64,000 bases of DNA from Symbiodinium natans (GCA_905221605.1 CAJNDS010000091.1:203981-267980), one strand, 5' to 3'; shown: positions 1 to 10,016, counted from the stretch's first letter. Numbers and translations: made by a program. The notes: generated by a model from the letters alone, not told the origin.

Positions 1-96
1 CTTCTACTTCTACTTTTTTAGGGTTTAAGGTTAAGGGTTTAGGGCTTAGGATTTAAATTTAGGGTTCAAGATTGTCAGCGGGTTTTGGGCTTCCAG

Positions 97-154
97 CTGC
101 GCTGCGCCGTGACTCCCCTGTGGACTCCATGAGCCTTTCACAACCCCTCAAAAG
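97..154 (+). CDS. Exon-like segment, one of a duplicated pair
   Basis: Acceptor GGGCTTCCAG, then two bases and an open frame reading ALRRDSPVDSMSLSQPLK. It is near-identical to 2639-2691, where the reading RRDSPLDSMSPSQPLK is kept. The donor position holds AG|AT instead of TG|GT. Confidence 0.4.
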
Positions 155-262
155 ATTTTGGGTTTAGTATTTAGCGGGCAAACCCTAAACCCTAAACCCT
201 AAACCCTAAACCCTAAACCCTAAACCCTTAACAAAAAGCCCTTGTCTCCTGCTTGGCTGCAG

Positions 263-318
263 GGACGTCGGCAGGTGTGGCGCAGTCATGAATGCCGGAA
301 GCACCTCCTCAGCCCAAA
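263..318 (+). CDS. Exon-like segment
   Basis: Acceptor TCTCCTGCTTGGCTGCAG, then 18 codons (GRRQVWRSHECRKHLLSP), then donor GTTCAGGGTTGAGGG. Preceded by a CCCTAAA array, followed by TTTAGGG repeats. Confidence 0.45.
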
Positions 319-850
319 GTTCAGGGTTGAGGGTTTTGGGGTGTGGAGTTTAGGGTTTAGGGTTTAGGAAGTTTAGGGTTTAGGGTTTAGGGTTTAGGGT
401 TTAGGGTTGAAGGGTGTCACCTCCTCAGCCAAAAGTTTCGGGTGTCGGGCTTAGGCGTAATACCTCCTAACACTTCACAAGTTTCGGGTTTCGAGTTTAA
501 AGGCTGCCCTAAACCACAAACCTAAACCCCAAACCACAAACCCCAAACCCTGAACCCTGAACCCTAAACCCTAACCCTAAACCCTAAACCCTAAACCCTA
601 AATCCTAAATCCTAAACCCTAAACCGCGTTCTTGGCCACCTAGAAGCACCAGACTTCCAGCTCTTGTCTTTGCTAACGGTTTGATCTTAGTCGTTTTGGC
701 CTCTTAAGCCTTTTGAACATTTGAGTATATGGTGTGATTCGGGGAAAAATTGAAAATCCCAAAGGCAAAATAGAAAGGGTTTAGGGCTTAGACCGGGCCT
801 CTGAGCGGATTGGCATGTAGGTACTATAGGGGCATGAATAATCTAACTGT

Positions 851-962
851 TCAAACCCTCAAACCCTCAAACCCTCAAACCCTCAAACCCTCAAACCCTC
901 AAACCCTCAAACCCTCAAACCCTCAAACCCTCAAACCCTCAAACCCTCAAACCCTCAAACCC
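851..962 (+). repeat. TCAAACCC octamer array, 14 units
   Basis: Fourteen perfect copies of the 8-mer TCAAACCC, a telomere-like variant, merging into CCCTAAA. Confidence 0.9.
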
Positions 963-1000
963 TAAACCCTAAACCCTACAACGGGCCGAGAGTCCGCCAG

Positions 1001-1083
1001 CCACCAAAGCACCGCAAGCTGCGCCGAGCCCCGCGAATGATCGTGCAGGTCCAGTCGAGTCCCACCATCCTCCAGATGGCAAG
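1001..1083 (+). CDS. Exon-like segment with strong splice sites
   Basis: Acceptor GAGAGTCCGCCAG and donor GGCAAG|GTATCGGG. Two frames are open: TKAPQAAPSPANDRAGPVES..., or PPKHRKLRRAPRMIVQVQSS..., which looks more like protein. CCCT(C)AAA repeats lie before it and TTTAGGG repeats after it. Confidence 0.5.
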
Positions 1084-1504
1084 GTATCGGGTTTAGGGTT
1101 TAGGGTGTAGGGTTTAGGGTTCAGGGTTTAGGGTTTAGCGTTTAGGGCTTGGGGTTTAGGGTTCAGGGTGCACAAAACCCCCCTAACAACTGATCTTCGC
1201 TAAAACCTAGGCCATCGAAACCAGAAAATGCAAAGCATCCCGAACTTTAGGAACCATCCCCAAACCCTAAACCCTAAACCCTAAACCCTAGACCCTAAAC
1301 CCTAAACCCTAAACCCTACCTGTGACCCTACCTTAAGAACCCCCCCCCCCCCCCCCCCCAAACCTGGTGTTTTTGTAGATTACCAAAGGATCCCATAAAG
1401 GATTTTATAAACATAAGACCAGAAACAAGTAGGGCTTGGGGTTCTTCAGGTAAACACTAAACCCTCAACCCTAAATCCTACACTTTCTCAACCTTGTCCT
1501 TCAG

Positions 1505-1603
1505 CAGTTCTGGCCAGAGATCCGCTTGGAGCGCTTCGCGGAAGAGCCTCCGCTTCTCCCCCCCCCCCCCCGCCCCCCTCCCCAACAAAAAAGAACAGCG
1601 AGG
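1505..1603 (+). CDS. Exon-like segment with polyproline run
   Basis: Acceptor TCTCAACCTTGTCCTTCAG, then QFWPEIRLERFAEEPPLLP, a C-rich run that would encode polyproline, and NKKEQR before donor GTTTAGGG. The shorter form ending near 1557 is also possible. Confidence 0.45.
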
Positions 1604-1669
1604 GTTTAGGGTTTAGCGTTTGGGGTTTCGGGTTGAGGGGTTTTAGGGTGTTTAGGTCTCGGGTCACTA

Positions 1670-1697
1670 GGGGGGGGGGGGGGGGGGGGGGGGGGGG
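1670..1697 (+). repeat. Poly-G tract, 28 nt
   Basis: One of many long G or C runs; others at 1340-1359 (C20), 10382-10405 (G24), 12833-12861 (C29), 13418-13439 (C22), 34616-34635 (C), 59860-59878 (G). Confidence 0.95.
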
Positions 1698-2418
1698 AGA
1701 CCCGAGGGTTTAAGTTGGTCTGGACTGCCGTTGCATTAGCATGCAAGGGACTGCAAGGGATACCTGGGGCTCAATTATCCTATAAGAAAGGGGGCTACCC
1801 CCTAGAGGGGCTTAAAACCTACCTACTATTGGGATTCACAGGTATGCAGTAGAAAGATTAAGTTTCCATATTTCTGCAACTGAGTTCAAGTTTTTTGACA
1901 ACAACCGGGATCTCTGGCTCATAGTCAGAAACTGAACAGATTTCTTTTTCCAAGAACCATGGTTGGGTACTAGGGCTTAGGATACAGGGGTCCTGTACCA
2001 GGCCCTAATCCCTAAAAGCTTCAAAACCCAAAACCCAAAACCCAAAACCCTAACCCTAAGCTCTAAACCCCAATTCCCTAAACCCGAAACGCCTGGACAA
2101 GGCTACCACAATTTAGGCAACCCTTGAAGGGTTGTCAGGGGTTTAGGGCTTAGGGCTTAGGAATTAGGGTTTGCAGCCCAAAAGCCCTGAGCGACAGAAG
2201 CCCTGTAGACACAGTCAAAGCTTTAGGGTTTCGGGTTTAGGGCTAGGGTTGAGGGTTTACCCTACAAGTCTGATACATCCTGTCCGAAAAGCCATCTAAA
2301 ACGCCCTGAGACCTCTAACCCTAAACCCTAAACCCTAAACGCTAAAACCTAAACCCTAAACCCTAAACCCTAGACCCTAAACACTAAACCCCTTTGAGAG
2401 GCCCGCTGTTTGACAAAG

Positions 2419-2467
2419 TCTCTGGAAGCTTACGGTCTCCGTGCAGAGCGCATCTAGCACCTTGCCA
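2419..2467 (+). CDS. Possible small exon
   Basis: TGACAAAG acceptor, short open stretch (SGSLRSPCRAHLAPCQ), donor GTTTTCG leading into TTTAGGG repeats. Preceded by a CCCTAAA array. Weak. Confidence 0.25.
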
Positions 2468-2638
2468 GTTTTCGAACTTCGGATTTTGGGTTTAGGGGTT
2501 TGGGGGTTTGGGGGTTTGGGGTTTTTGGGGTTTAGGGTTTAGGGTTAGGGGGTTTAGGGTTTAGGGGTTAGGGTTTAGGGTTTAGGGCCTAGTTTAGGGT
2601 TTGGGGTTTAGGATTTTCAGTAGGTTTTGGGCTTCCAG

Positions 2639-2691
2639 CTGCGCCGTGACTCTCCTTTGGACTCCATGAGCCCTTCACAACCCCTCAAATG
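2639..2691 (+). CDS. Exon-like segment, one of a duplicated pair
   Basis: Second copy of 97-154 with acceptor GGGCTTCCAG and a proper donor GTTTAAG. Reads LRRDSPLDSMSPSQPLK. The copies differ at several bases, but both keep an open frame. Confidence 0.45.
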
Positions 2692-2821
2692 GTTTAAGTT
2701 TAGGGTGTTGGGGGTTTAGGGTATTGGGGGTTTTAGGGCTCTAGGGCTTTAGGGTTCTACGGCTTTAGGGCTCAGGGCTCAAACTGTAGGGGTGCAAAAA
2801 CTCTCGACCCAAATGGCGCAG

Positions 2822-2905
2822 ACTGGACATGCCTGCCTGGCCATAGGTTATGCACCGGTTGGCGGCACGCAGAGCGTCAGGCCCCAGCTCCTGGCTTTGC
2901 GACCC
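2822..2905 (+). CDS. Possible exon
   Basis: After AAATGGCGCAG an open frame reads TGHACLAIGYAPVGGTQSVR.... An internal CATAG|GTTATG could be an earlier donor. The 3' edge is uncertain. Confidence 0.3.
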
Positions 2906-3108
2906 CTAAGCTCCATAAGCCCCATAAGCCCTATAAACCCTGGACCCTATAGACCCTAAACCCGAAAAGCCCTAGACCCTGCCACCAACCAGGGTTTAGG
3001 GTTTAGGGTTTAGGGTTTGGGGTTTGGGGTTTAGGGTTTAGGGTTTACTTGAAACGTACACAGACCATAAAACCCCTAGCCACAAAGGAGGTCCTGAAAG
3101 AGTCGCAG

Positions 3109-3193
3109 GGAAAGCTCCCAGTGGCGACTCGTTCCACACGCAAGGATCGCGGAGCCCCAGCAGGCAGTTTGCCTCAGTGTGGGGCGGCCCAGG
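3109..3193 (+). CDS. Exon-like segment
   Basis: Acceptor AAGAGTCGCAG, 28 codons (GKLPVATRSTRKDRGAPAGS...), donor GCCCAGG|GTGGGGTTTG. G-rich telomere-like sequence follows. Confidence 0.45.
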
Positions 3194-3471
3194 GTGGGGT
3201 TTGAGGGGTTTAGGGTTTGGGGTTTACGACGTTAGGAGTTCTGTTTTAAGGGCTGAGTCTAGGGCTCGTTTGGGTCTAGGGTTTAGAGTGTAGGCTGAAG
3301 GGTTGGGTGTGAGGGTTTAGGGGGGCAGTTGCGTGCGCATGAAAAAGGCCTGCAAATGGGCTTGGTTTAAGCGTGGGTCCCGTTGCCTGAATTTTGCCAT
3401 CCTTATACACCTTGCGCCGTGCTAAACCACTCCAGCCCTACAAAAGCTGCTAAACCACTCCAGCCCTACTG

Positions 3472-3573
3472 CAGGGGTCGGAATCATTACCAATAGTTTT
3501 CCCCCATGGTCCCTATATAATTATACCATGAGAACCCCCAGAACCCTATTCGAGTTATTAAGGCCCCTATATT
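3472..3573 (+). mobile_element. Family C repeat (AGGGGTCGGAAT)
   Basis: About 100 bp beginning CAGGGGTCGGAAT and ending TTATTAAGGCCCCTATA. Short inverted ends TAGGGG/CCCCTA. Other copies at 15700-15799, 20788-21220, 44851-44950, 49429-49527. Confidence 0.6.
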
Positions 3574-3874
3574 ATAAGCCAAAATCGTAAAAACCAAACC
3601 CTACAAGCATTGTAAGAACTGTAAGTTCGGTAGTAACTCTAAACTCTAAAGGTAGTGCAAGAACGATAAGCCTCAAACACCCTATAAACCCTATACACCG
3701 ATTCACAGTCTACACCCTGTAACTCCTATAGGCCCTGAAAACCCTACAAATCCTGGAACAAAAACACTTAACCCTGTAGACCCTATAAACCCTATCAGCC
3801 CCATAAGCCCTAAACCCGAACCCCAAACCCTAAAACCTCAAACCCAATTTATCTTCACCACGCCACGGGCGCAG

Positions 3875-3937
3875 CGCCGTCTGCTGCATGCTGCGAAGTA
3901 ACTGCAGGACAGCCTCCCATCGCCCACCTGGATTTCC
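3875..3937 (+). CDS. Exon-like segment
   Basis: Acceptor CACGGGCGCAG after a CCCTAAA-like stretch, one base and 20 codons (AVCCMLRSNCRTASHRPPGF), donor GTTTAGGG. Confidence 0.4.
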
Positions 3938-4204
3938 GTTTAGGGTTTAGGGTTTGGGGTTTAGGGTTTAGGGTTTAGAGGGTAGAGGGTTTAGGGTTTA
4001 GGGTGGGACTTTGTGGGTGCTGGGTTCTGGGGCGTCCTCCACCACACCCACGAAGCACAACAGGGTGCCGTGGGCTCGGGTGTTAGGGTAATAGGGTTTA
4101 AGGTTTGGGTTTGGGGGTTTGGGGGTTTGGGGTTGTGGGGTTAACGGGTTTTGGGGTTGTGGGGGTTTGGGGATTTAGGGCTCAGTTGCTGTCGCGGAAC
4201 GCAG

Positions 4205-4285
4205 GCCCACAGAGGATAATTGGAGGGAGCCCGAGAAGGGGCCCTTCATCTTACCACCCCTTGGGCTCTTTATATACAGCTCAGG
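4205..4285 (+). CDS. Possible exon
   Basis: Acceptor GTCGCGGAACGCAG, open frame GPQRIIGGSPRRGPSSYHPL..., donor GCTCAGG|GTAGTTTAGGG. Followed by a CCCTAAA array at 4311-4385. Confidence 0.3.
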
Positions 4286-4601
4286 GTAGTTTAGGGTCTA
4301 GGTACTCTGTCCCTAAACCCTAAACCCTAAACCCTAAACCCTAAACCCGAAACCCTAAACCCTAAACCCTAAACCCTAAACCCTAAGTCTATCGAACACT
4401 ACACTGGGAAACGCTTGATTTTTTTGTGCTACTTCCTGGGAACGGTTTGGGCTTTTAGGGTTTAGGGTTTAGGGTTTCTAAGATTGCCAGGACAAAAAAA
4501 TTCTTCAAGATCCCCTCAGACCTAAGCTGCATTGAGGTCGGGATTGACTCATGGGGACGGTGGAGTGGCTTGCCTCCATAAGAGCCCCCAACCCTAAATC
4601 C

Positions 4602-4742
4602 TACTTGGAGGTTCATACTTACTCACAAATTTTTACTCTACTTATAAGCCACTCATAAGCCTGTCAAGTGCCCTAAGATGGTTATAAGTACAGTCATAAG
4701 TACACTTACAACTAGTTCCTAAGTACCCTGGACCTCCAAGTA
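4602..4742. mobile_element. Family B MITE (TACTTGGAGG ends)
   Basis: Inverted ends TACTTGGAGGTTCATACTTA and TAAGTACCCTGGACCTCCAA..., 141 bp, AT-rich interior. Confidence 0.6.
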
Positions 4743-4952
4743 TACCCGGATCCACATCTTGTGGGCGATAACCTAGCTACATCATTGCACTTTGGGCCGG
4801 AGTCATTTTTCGGTTTTGTAAGGCTTTGCTTTGATGCATGGAAGGCTTCAAGTTTAGGGTTCAGGGTTCAGGGTTCAACCCGAAGCCGACTGAAGGTGAG
4901 CAGCTCTTCTCGCAGGCACTCATCGCGGTACCACAACCTGAGCTTCAGAAAC

Positions 4953-5053
4953 TTGGGATGTTCTCCCTTGTACTAACAGTCCTTAACAGGGATTACAGTA
5001 GGGGGTGCCAGAATCCCGATTAAGGACTGTTAGTATGAGGGGGAACATCCCAA
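4953..5053. mobile_element. Fold-back MITE, family A
   Basis: 101 bp with 34-bp inverted ends (TTGGGATGTTCTCCC.../...GGGGGAACATCCCAA) matching 31 of 34, and a short centre. Nearly the whole element can fold into one hairpin. Confidence 0.7.
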
Positions 5054-6050
5054 TCAGCAACCCTCAACAGACAACGCCGGCCGCGCATGCTTCAAAAAAA
5101 CAACCCCTACGCCCTGCACGCCCAAAGAAATTGTTCGGGAAAGAGCGGAAACAAAAAAAAAAAAAAACTACTTGCTCTCGAAAAGCTCCAGCGGGCTTCC
5201 GGCCCAAACTGAGAGAAACAAAACACGATGAAAACCTGGAGACTTGAAGACCCGAGTCTGGGAGATTTTGGGATTCGAGGTCGTCATTTCCTTGAGACGA
5301 CCACCTCGTAGATTCGTGGGAGTTTTTTTTGCAGTTTAAGGTTGCGGGCTGAGGGAAATTGGAGTTGCAGTGGCGGTTTCGCCCTAGACCGGGTTGACGG
5401 TATCCTCTACTCCTGACTTTTTGGACCTGAAACCACACCTTTTTCCTGCCTAAACCCTGAACCCCATGAATCCGAAATTAAGTGAGGCTCGCGTCGGTTG
5501 ACCGACAGACCCGGAACCCTTGGCCGAGGGGCACTGCAGCCCGTGAGCCCACACGGAAAGAACGGAGGGCATAGGTTTTAGGGTTTAGGGTCTGATTTAG
5601 GAGTTGCGATGTCGGCGATTTCGGTTTGTAGGGTGTGTCACGCGATCCGTGCAGATACCACGGAGCGTGCGTTGTGATGTGAGGCAAAGTTCGCGTTCCC
5701 TCCAACTCGCCCGACCAATCTGTAACTTTAACCTTGGTTGGGTGTGTATTGTTTCTTGGCTGCACTTCGGAGGGTAGCTATAAATAACAAAATTGGCTGC
5801 CTTACTAGAAAACCTAATAAACCCCAAAAGGCTAAGGATCTAAAGTTACAGTAAAGCACCACAAAGGTTTCGGCTATTTTCCTCAGAAGCCGTTGAGGAT
5901 TTGGGTTTAGGACGCAGCGCTTAGGATTTGAAAATGCCTGAGGCCTAAACCCCTAAACCCTAAACCCTAAACCCTATAAACCCAAGGGCCAGGATCTGCC
6001 TCGGAGCCTCTTACGAGTTGGAAAGATGGGGTCAATGTCTGCGTCTCTTC
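5054..6050. other. Mostly unique sequence
   Basis: Few telomere-like units. Small frames on both strands without splice-like edges or family resemblance. Holds the family E repeat. Confidence 0.5.
5755..5866 (+). repeat. Dispersed 110-bp repeat, family E
   Basis: CTTGGCTGCACTTCGGAGGG...TAGCTATAAAT... then GGATCTAAAGTTACAGTAAA and GCACCACA. Conserved in blocks with 16262-16555 and 63856-63965. No inverted ends found. Confidence 0.6.
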
Positions 6051-6054
6051 ATTA

Positions 6055-6607
6055 CTTAGTTGCTGAGTTCATAAGCCCCCCCACAAGTGTACACTTTCAG
6101 TTCTATAGGGGACTATAGTATCCCTGCTGAGTTCAGAAGCCCCCCAAAAGTGTACACTTTCAGTTCTATAGGGGGTTAAAGTATCCCTGCTGAGTTCATA
6201 AGCCCGCCGAAAAGTGTACACTTTCAGTTCTATAGGGGGTTATAGTATCCCTGCTGAGTTCATAAGCCCCCCTCAAAAGTGTACACTTTCAGTTCTATAG
6301 GGGGTTATAGTATCCCTGCTGAGTTCATAAGCCCCCCGAAAAGTGTACACTTTCAGTTCTATAGGGGGTTATAGTATCCCTGCTGAGTTCATAAGCCCCC
6401 CTCAAAAGTGTACACTTTCAGTTCTATAGGGGGTTATAGTATCCCTGCTGAGTTCATAAGCCCCCCCCAAAAGTCTACACTTTCAGTTCTATAGGGGGAT
6501 ATAGTATCCCTGCTGAGTTCATAAGCCCCCCAAAAGTGTACGCTTTCAGTTCTATAGGGGATTGTAGTATCCCAAACAATGTAACGTGTGCTCACTCAGC
6601 TACTAAG
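6055..6607. mobile_element. MITE-like element with eight tandem 64-bp cores
   Basis: Terminal inverted repeats CTTAGTTGCTGAGT (6055-6068) and ACTCAGCTACTAAG (6594-6607) match 13 of 14. ATTA flanks both ends (6051-6054, 6608-6611) as a 4-bp target duplication. Inside, a 63-65 bp unit starting TGCTGAGTTCATAAGCC and containing the palindrome AGTGTACACT is repeated eight times (starts 6061, 6125, 6188, 6252, 6317, 6381, 6446, 6511). Confidence 0.75.
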
Positions 6608-6784
6608 ATTAACTGCACTCAGGCACCGGCATTGGCTCGGTGAGTAGACAGGCGACGCGCCGGCCCCGAACGCTGAAACCAGAAACCAGAAACCTGAAAC
6701 CCTAAACCCTACACCGCACCTAAACCCTCAAAGCCCCCAAACGTCTCACACCCAGCAGCATCTGCTGCGGCTCTGTCTCGGCAG

Positions 6785-6813
6785 TGCGTGAAGCAGCGCG
6801 AGGGCAGTCCTCA
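6785..6813 (+). CDS. Exon-like segment, plus-strand gene 1
   Basis: After a pyrimidine-rich CTCTGTCTCGGCAG comes an open segment read C-V-K-Q-R-E-G-S-P, then the donor GTTCGGGTTT. The exon may instead start at 6756. It ends with two bases over, matching the one-base start of 7578-7620. Protein family not recognised. Confidence 0.4.
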
Positions 6814-7321
6814 GTTCGGGTTTCCAGGGTTGGGCTTAGGGCTGGAGGTTGGAGGTTTAGGGTTTAGGGTTTAGGGTTTAGGGTTTAGGGTTTAGGGTTT
6901 AGGGGTTAGGGTTTAGGGTTTAGGGCTGAAGGTTTAGGGTTGGGGCTTAATTAAGGCTTTTAAGCTATACTACCACAGTCACAATAGAGACAAAAAACTC
7001 TCGTATCCTGAACTCAATATACGCTGCCTAAATTTTAGCCAGAAATACACCCCCCCCCCCCCCCGTCCGTGTTGTTCAACAGCTATGCACTGTATACCCT
7101 CAACCGCAAACCTGCAAACCATCAACAGATGCAAAATCAAATCCTGCACACAAAAAGGCGTCTCAGCAACAGTGAGGCTTAGGTTGTGGGCCAGGGTTTG
7201 CTATCCTGACACCCCCTAAGCCCTCAAACCCTAAACCCTAAACCCTAAATCCTAAACCCTAAACCAAAGCGCTACTGAACCTCGATCTGCCCAAGCCTTT
7301 GGCAGGCCCTAAACCCTATAA

Positions 7322-7500
7322 ACCACAACCCCTAGATCCAAAACCACTTTAGGGATTTAAGGATCTAGGTTCAGGGTTTATTGAGAAAAAAACACCTCAA
7401 CCCTATACCACCCCTAGCCCGAAAAAACACTTTAGGGATTTAAGGAGTTAGGTTAGGTTTAGGGTTTTGGGTTTGTTGGGAAAAACACCTCGACCCTAAA
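7322..7500 (+). repeat. Tandem duplication of an 80-90 bp segment
   Basis: AACCACTTTAGGGATTTAAG...GGGTTTATTGAGAAAAAAAC is followed by a second, slightly changed copy (ACACTTTAGGGATTTAAGGA...TTGGGAAAAACACCTC). Confidence 0.6.
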
Positions 7501-7577
7501 CCCTCAACCCAAGAAACCTCATCCCCACACCCTCAACAAACTCACCGGGGAGCTCCCACTGACCACCCCTCGCGCAG

Positions 7578-7620
7578 GCTCCCATCGCAGCTTGGTAGTG
7601 TCCGGGATCCGGATCCTAGG
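7578..7620 (+). CDS. Exon-like segment, plus-strand gene 1
   Basis: Acceptor CCCCTCGCGCAG, then one base and 14 codons (LPSQLGSVRDPDPR), then donor GTTTAAGG that runs straight into a long TTTAGGG array. Phase fits both neighbouring segments. Confidence 0.45.
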
Positions 7621-7628
7621 GTTTAAGG

Positions 7629-7865
7629 TTTAGGGTTTAGGGTTTAGGGTTTACGGTTAGGGTTTAGGGTTTAGGGTTTAGGGTTTAGGGTTTAGGGTTT
7701 AGGGTTTAGGGTTTAGGGTTTAGGGTTTAGGGTTTAGGGTTTAGGGTTTAGGGTTTAGGGGTTAGGGGTTAGGGGTTAGGGGTTAGGGGTTAGCGTTTAG
7801 GGTTAGGGTTTAGGGTTTAGGGCTGAGGGTTTAGGGTCTAGGGTTTAGGGTCTAGGGTTTAGGGC
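7629..7865 (+). repeat. TTTAGGG array with TTAGGGG block
   Basis: About 30 units, with five TTAGGGG units at 7755-7789. Confidence 0.9.
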
Positions 7866-8072
7866 TCTGAACAATTCCTCAACATGATCCTACTAAACCC
7901 AATAAGAGGAAGCATGAAATATTCCGTAGGGCCTACCCGGTTAAGAAGGTTCTGTAGGGATAAGGGCCCATAGAAGCTTGAGCGAAATTTCAAATCAACC
8001 CCAGTAAACCCTCCTCGTGGCGATATGAGTGAAACTTCGGGTCCAAGAGTGCAGGTTCATTGCTGCTTCCGA

Positions 8073-8235
8073 AAGGTTTAGGGTTTAGGGTTTAGGGTTT
8101 AGGGTTTGGGGTTTAGGGTTTAGGGTTTAGGGTGTATGTAGGGTTTAGGGTTTAGGGTTTAGGGTTTAGGGTTTAGGGTTTAGGGTTTAGGGTTTAGGGT
8201 TTAGGGTTTAGGGTTTAGGGTTTAGGGTTTAGGGT
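8073..8235 (+). repeat. TTTAGGG array
   Basis: About 22 units, starting GTTTAGGG. It sits in the intron before exon 8422-8487. Confidence 0.9.
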
Positions 8236-8324
8236 CTACGCGAACTGACATTCATGTTCCCATGTCTCATTAGATCCTTCTCGAAGGCCAGAATAGGGCC
8301 TTATTCCTCGCGTCAATAAATCCT

Positions 8325-8395
8325 AAACCCTAAACCCTAAACCCTAAACCCTAAACCCTAAACCCTAAACCCTAAACCCTAAACCCTAAACCCTA
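8325..8395 (+). repeat. CCCTAAA array
   Basis: Ten units directly before exon 8422-8487, opposite in orientation to 8073-8235 in the same presumed intron. Confidence 0.9.
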
Positions 8396-8421
8396 CGTCG
8401 GAACAGTGTCCAAGGAGCTAG

Positions 8422-8487
8422 ACGGCCTTCATGCATGAGGCGCAGGACTTCTATGGCCAGCTGCCACTGCAGCTCATTTCCTCACGG
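8422..8487 (+). CDS. Exon-like segment, plus-strand gene 1
   Basis: Twenty-two whole codons (TAFMHEAQDFYGQLPLQLIS...), preceded by ...GAGCTAG and followed by GTTTAGGG. The upstream intron starts with TTTAGGG repeats and ends with CCCTAAA repeats (8325-8395). Confidence 0.5.
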
Positions 8488-8796
8488 GTTTAGGGTTTAG
8501 GGTGTAGGGTTTAGGGTGGGGGTGGGGGGGGGGGGGGATGGCAGGGCGGGGGGGCAAGGCAGCCCCTCAAGCCCAACCCAGTTTCCAGGGGGAGATTCAG
8601 AACCCCAACTTCAACCCCTGGTGAGCTGCCATGGGGACCCCCCCCCGCCCGCCAACATTGGGGACTCTAAACTACTCTAGACCATAGTTCAGATTCCAAA
8701 ACACTTATACCTTCTAAACCGCGAGACGACCTAAAACTAAACACAGCCAGAAAGCCTCAAAACCCTCGCATCCCCTACATCCCTCAAACCCTAATT

Positions 8797-8916
8797 CTTG
8801 GTAGCCCAGCAACCATTTCATAAGAAGGGTATCCTTTCTTTGGTTGCTTCCTATACAAGGGAACCCAGAACGAAAACAAAAAAAAAACAAGTAAAGGGCG
8901 CCAATGGGCTACCAAG
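8797..8916. mobile_element. Family D element (CTTGGTAGCCC ends)
   Basis: Perfect 11-bp inverted ends CTTGGTAGCCC/GGGCTACCAAG around 98 bp. It shares GTAGCCCAGYAACC with 9828-9935. Confidence 0.55.
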
Positions 8917-8929
8917 TCGACCTAAACCC

Positions 8930-9032
8930 TGAACCCTAAACCCTGAACCCTAAACCCTGAACCCTGAACCCTGAACCCTGAACCCTGAACCCTAAACCCT
9001 AAACCCTAAACCCTAAACCCTAAACCCTAAAC
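8930..9032 (+). repeat. CCCTGAA/CCCTAAA array
   Basis: Mixed units, CCCTGAA-dominated in the middle, CCCTAAA near exon 9056. Confidence 0.9.
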
Positions 9033-9055
9033 CTCTCAGTTCCCAGTCTCCACAG

Positions 9056-9144
9056 GCCCACATGGCCAAGGAGAAGTGCGAGGGCGAGGGGTCTGCCCAG
9101 GCAGCGGGCATGTCCAAGAGCAGCCGAATGGCAGCCTGCTGTGG
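9056..9144 (+). CDS. Exon-like segment, plus-strand gene 1
   Basis: Acceptor CAGTCTCCACAG, then 29 codons plus two bases (AHMAKEKCEGEGSAQAAG...), then donor GTTTAGGGTTTCGGG. It is preceded by a CCCTGAA/CCCTAAA array at 8930-9032. Phase fits 8422-8487 upstream and 9236-9305 downstream. Confidence 0.55.
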
Positions 9145-9235
9145 GTTTAGGGTTTCGGGTTTAGGGTTTGGGGTTTGAAGCCCTTTCAGGAGTCTCATCT
9201 ACTCCCCCCCTCCCCACAACCCTGAATCGTGCCAG

Positions 9236-9305
9236 CCTGCCACTGCGAATCTCGCCGGCAGTGGCGCAAGGCACAGCTGAAATCTTCGCGTTGGGGCCGA
9301 AGCTC
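9236..9305 (+). CDS. Exon-like segment, plus-strand gene 1
   Basis: Acceptor AATCGTGCCAG, one base plus 23 codons (LPLRISPAVAQGTAEIFALG...), donor GTGTGCGC. The 91-bp intron before it consists mostly of TTTAGGG-like units. Phase 1 start matches the two bases left by 9056-9144. Confidence 0.55.
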
Positions 9306-9827
9306 GTGTGCGCGCATGTCCTTGTTCTTCTTACTGGCTGAGCTTCTTGGGGCACAGGAAGTCGACCCCAAAACCCCAACCCTCAACCGTTGGGCTTTGG
9401 AGGGTGTAATCGTGCTTCAAAAGCTTCCTGGGCACCGACCCAGAAAGGGCTTAGGATTCAGGACTTTGGGGTTTTGGTGGTGGGGTTTGGGCTTCCAAAG
9501 AGCCATGAGCCCTGTGAGACCCAATGAAGCCCCACAAAACCTCAAAAAAACCCTATCCAAGAACTCCGATAGTGAAGGATGAGTGAAGAAACAGATGAGA
9601 AAAACACAAAACAGGGTGACTATCCCCAAGCTCAGCGTCGGCGACCAGATGCAGCGTCACCTTACTTCTTCAATAAACAAGGAATCAAAAACTTAAACTG
9701 TGTTCTTCTCGCAAAATCAAGGACAACCAACACATTTTCGAGCACGACGTGTGCAAGCACGTCAGCGGGGTCAAGCGAAATAAGCGTTAAACAAACAACA
9801 ACAACAACAAATCTGCTGGCAAAGTCA

Positions 9828-9935
9828 CTTGGTAGCCCAGTAACCATATGATAATGCTTTTTGGGGGTGGGATACTTGAGAAGAACAAACCTAGAACTAA
9901 AAAAAAACACGGGCAAAGGGGCACCACCGGTCTCC
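9828..9935. mobile_element. Family D element, degenerate right end
   Basis: Left end CTTGGTAGCCCAGTAACC, like 8797-8916; right end not recognisable. Confidence 0.4.
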
Positions 9936-9970
9936 CTCGGCAAGTCACCTCCCAGCCGGCCGACGCACAG

Positions 9971-10015
9971 TTTTGGAGTAGAGCAGAACAGGCGCCAGAG
10001 CTTCTCCTTCGTGTC
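9971..10015 (+). CDS. Exon-like segment, plus-strand gene 1
   Basis: Acceptor GGCCGACGCACAG, fifteen whole codons (FWSRAEQAPELLLRV), then GTTTAGGG opening sixteen perfect heptamers. Phase is zero on both sides and matches its neighbours. Confidence 0.55.
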
Positions 10016-10016
10016 G

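Larger units (their letters stand above)
319..4601. other. Intergenic/intronic mosaic, left part
   Basis: Between the listed exons: TTTAGGG blocks at about 345-410, 1086-1170, 2480-2605, 2997-3050, 3938-4000 and 4450-4480; CCCTAAA blocks at 548-625, 1262-1318, 2315-2392 and 4311-4385; ATAAACCCT-like degenerate repeats at 2905-2990 and 3580-3850. The rest is unique sequence with no family match. Confidence 0.7.

Noticed and set aside
6061-6573. CRISPR-like array (eight 64-bp units)
   Set aside because: Units are contiguous without spacers and lie inside an inverted-repeat element in eukaryotic DNA.
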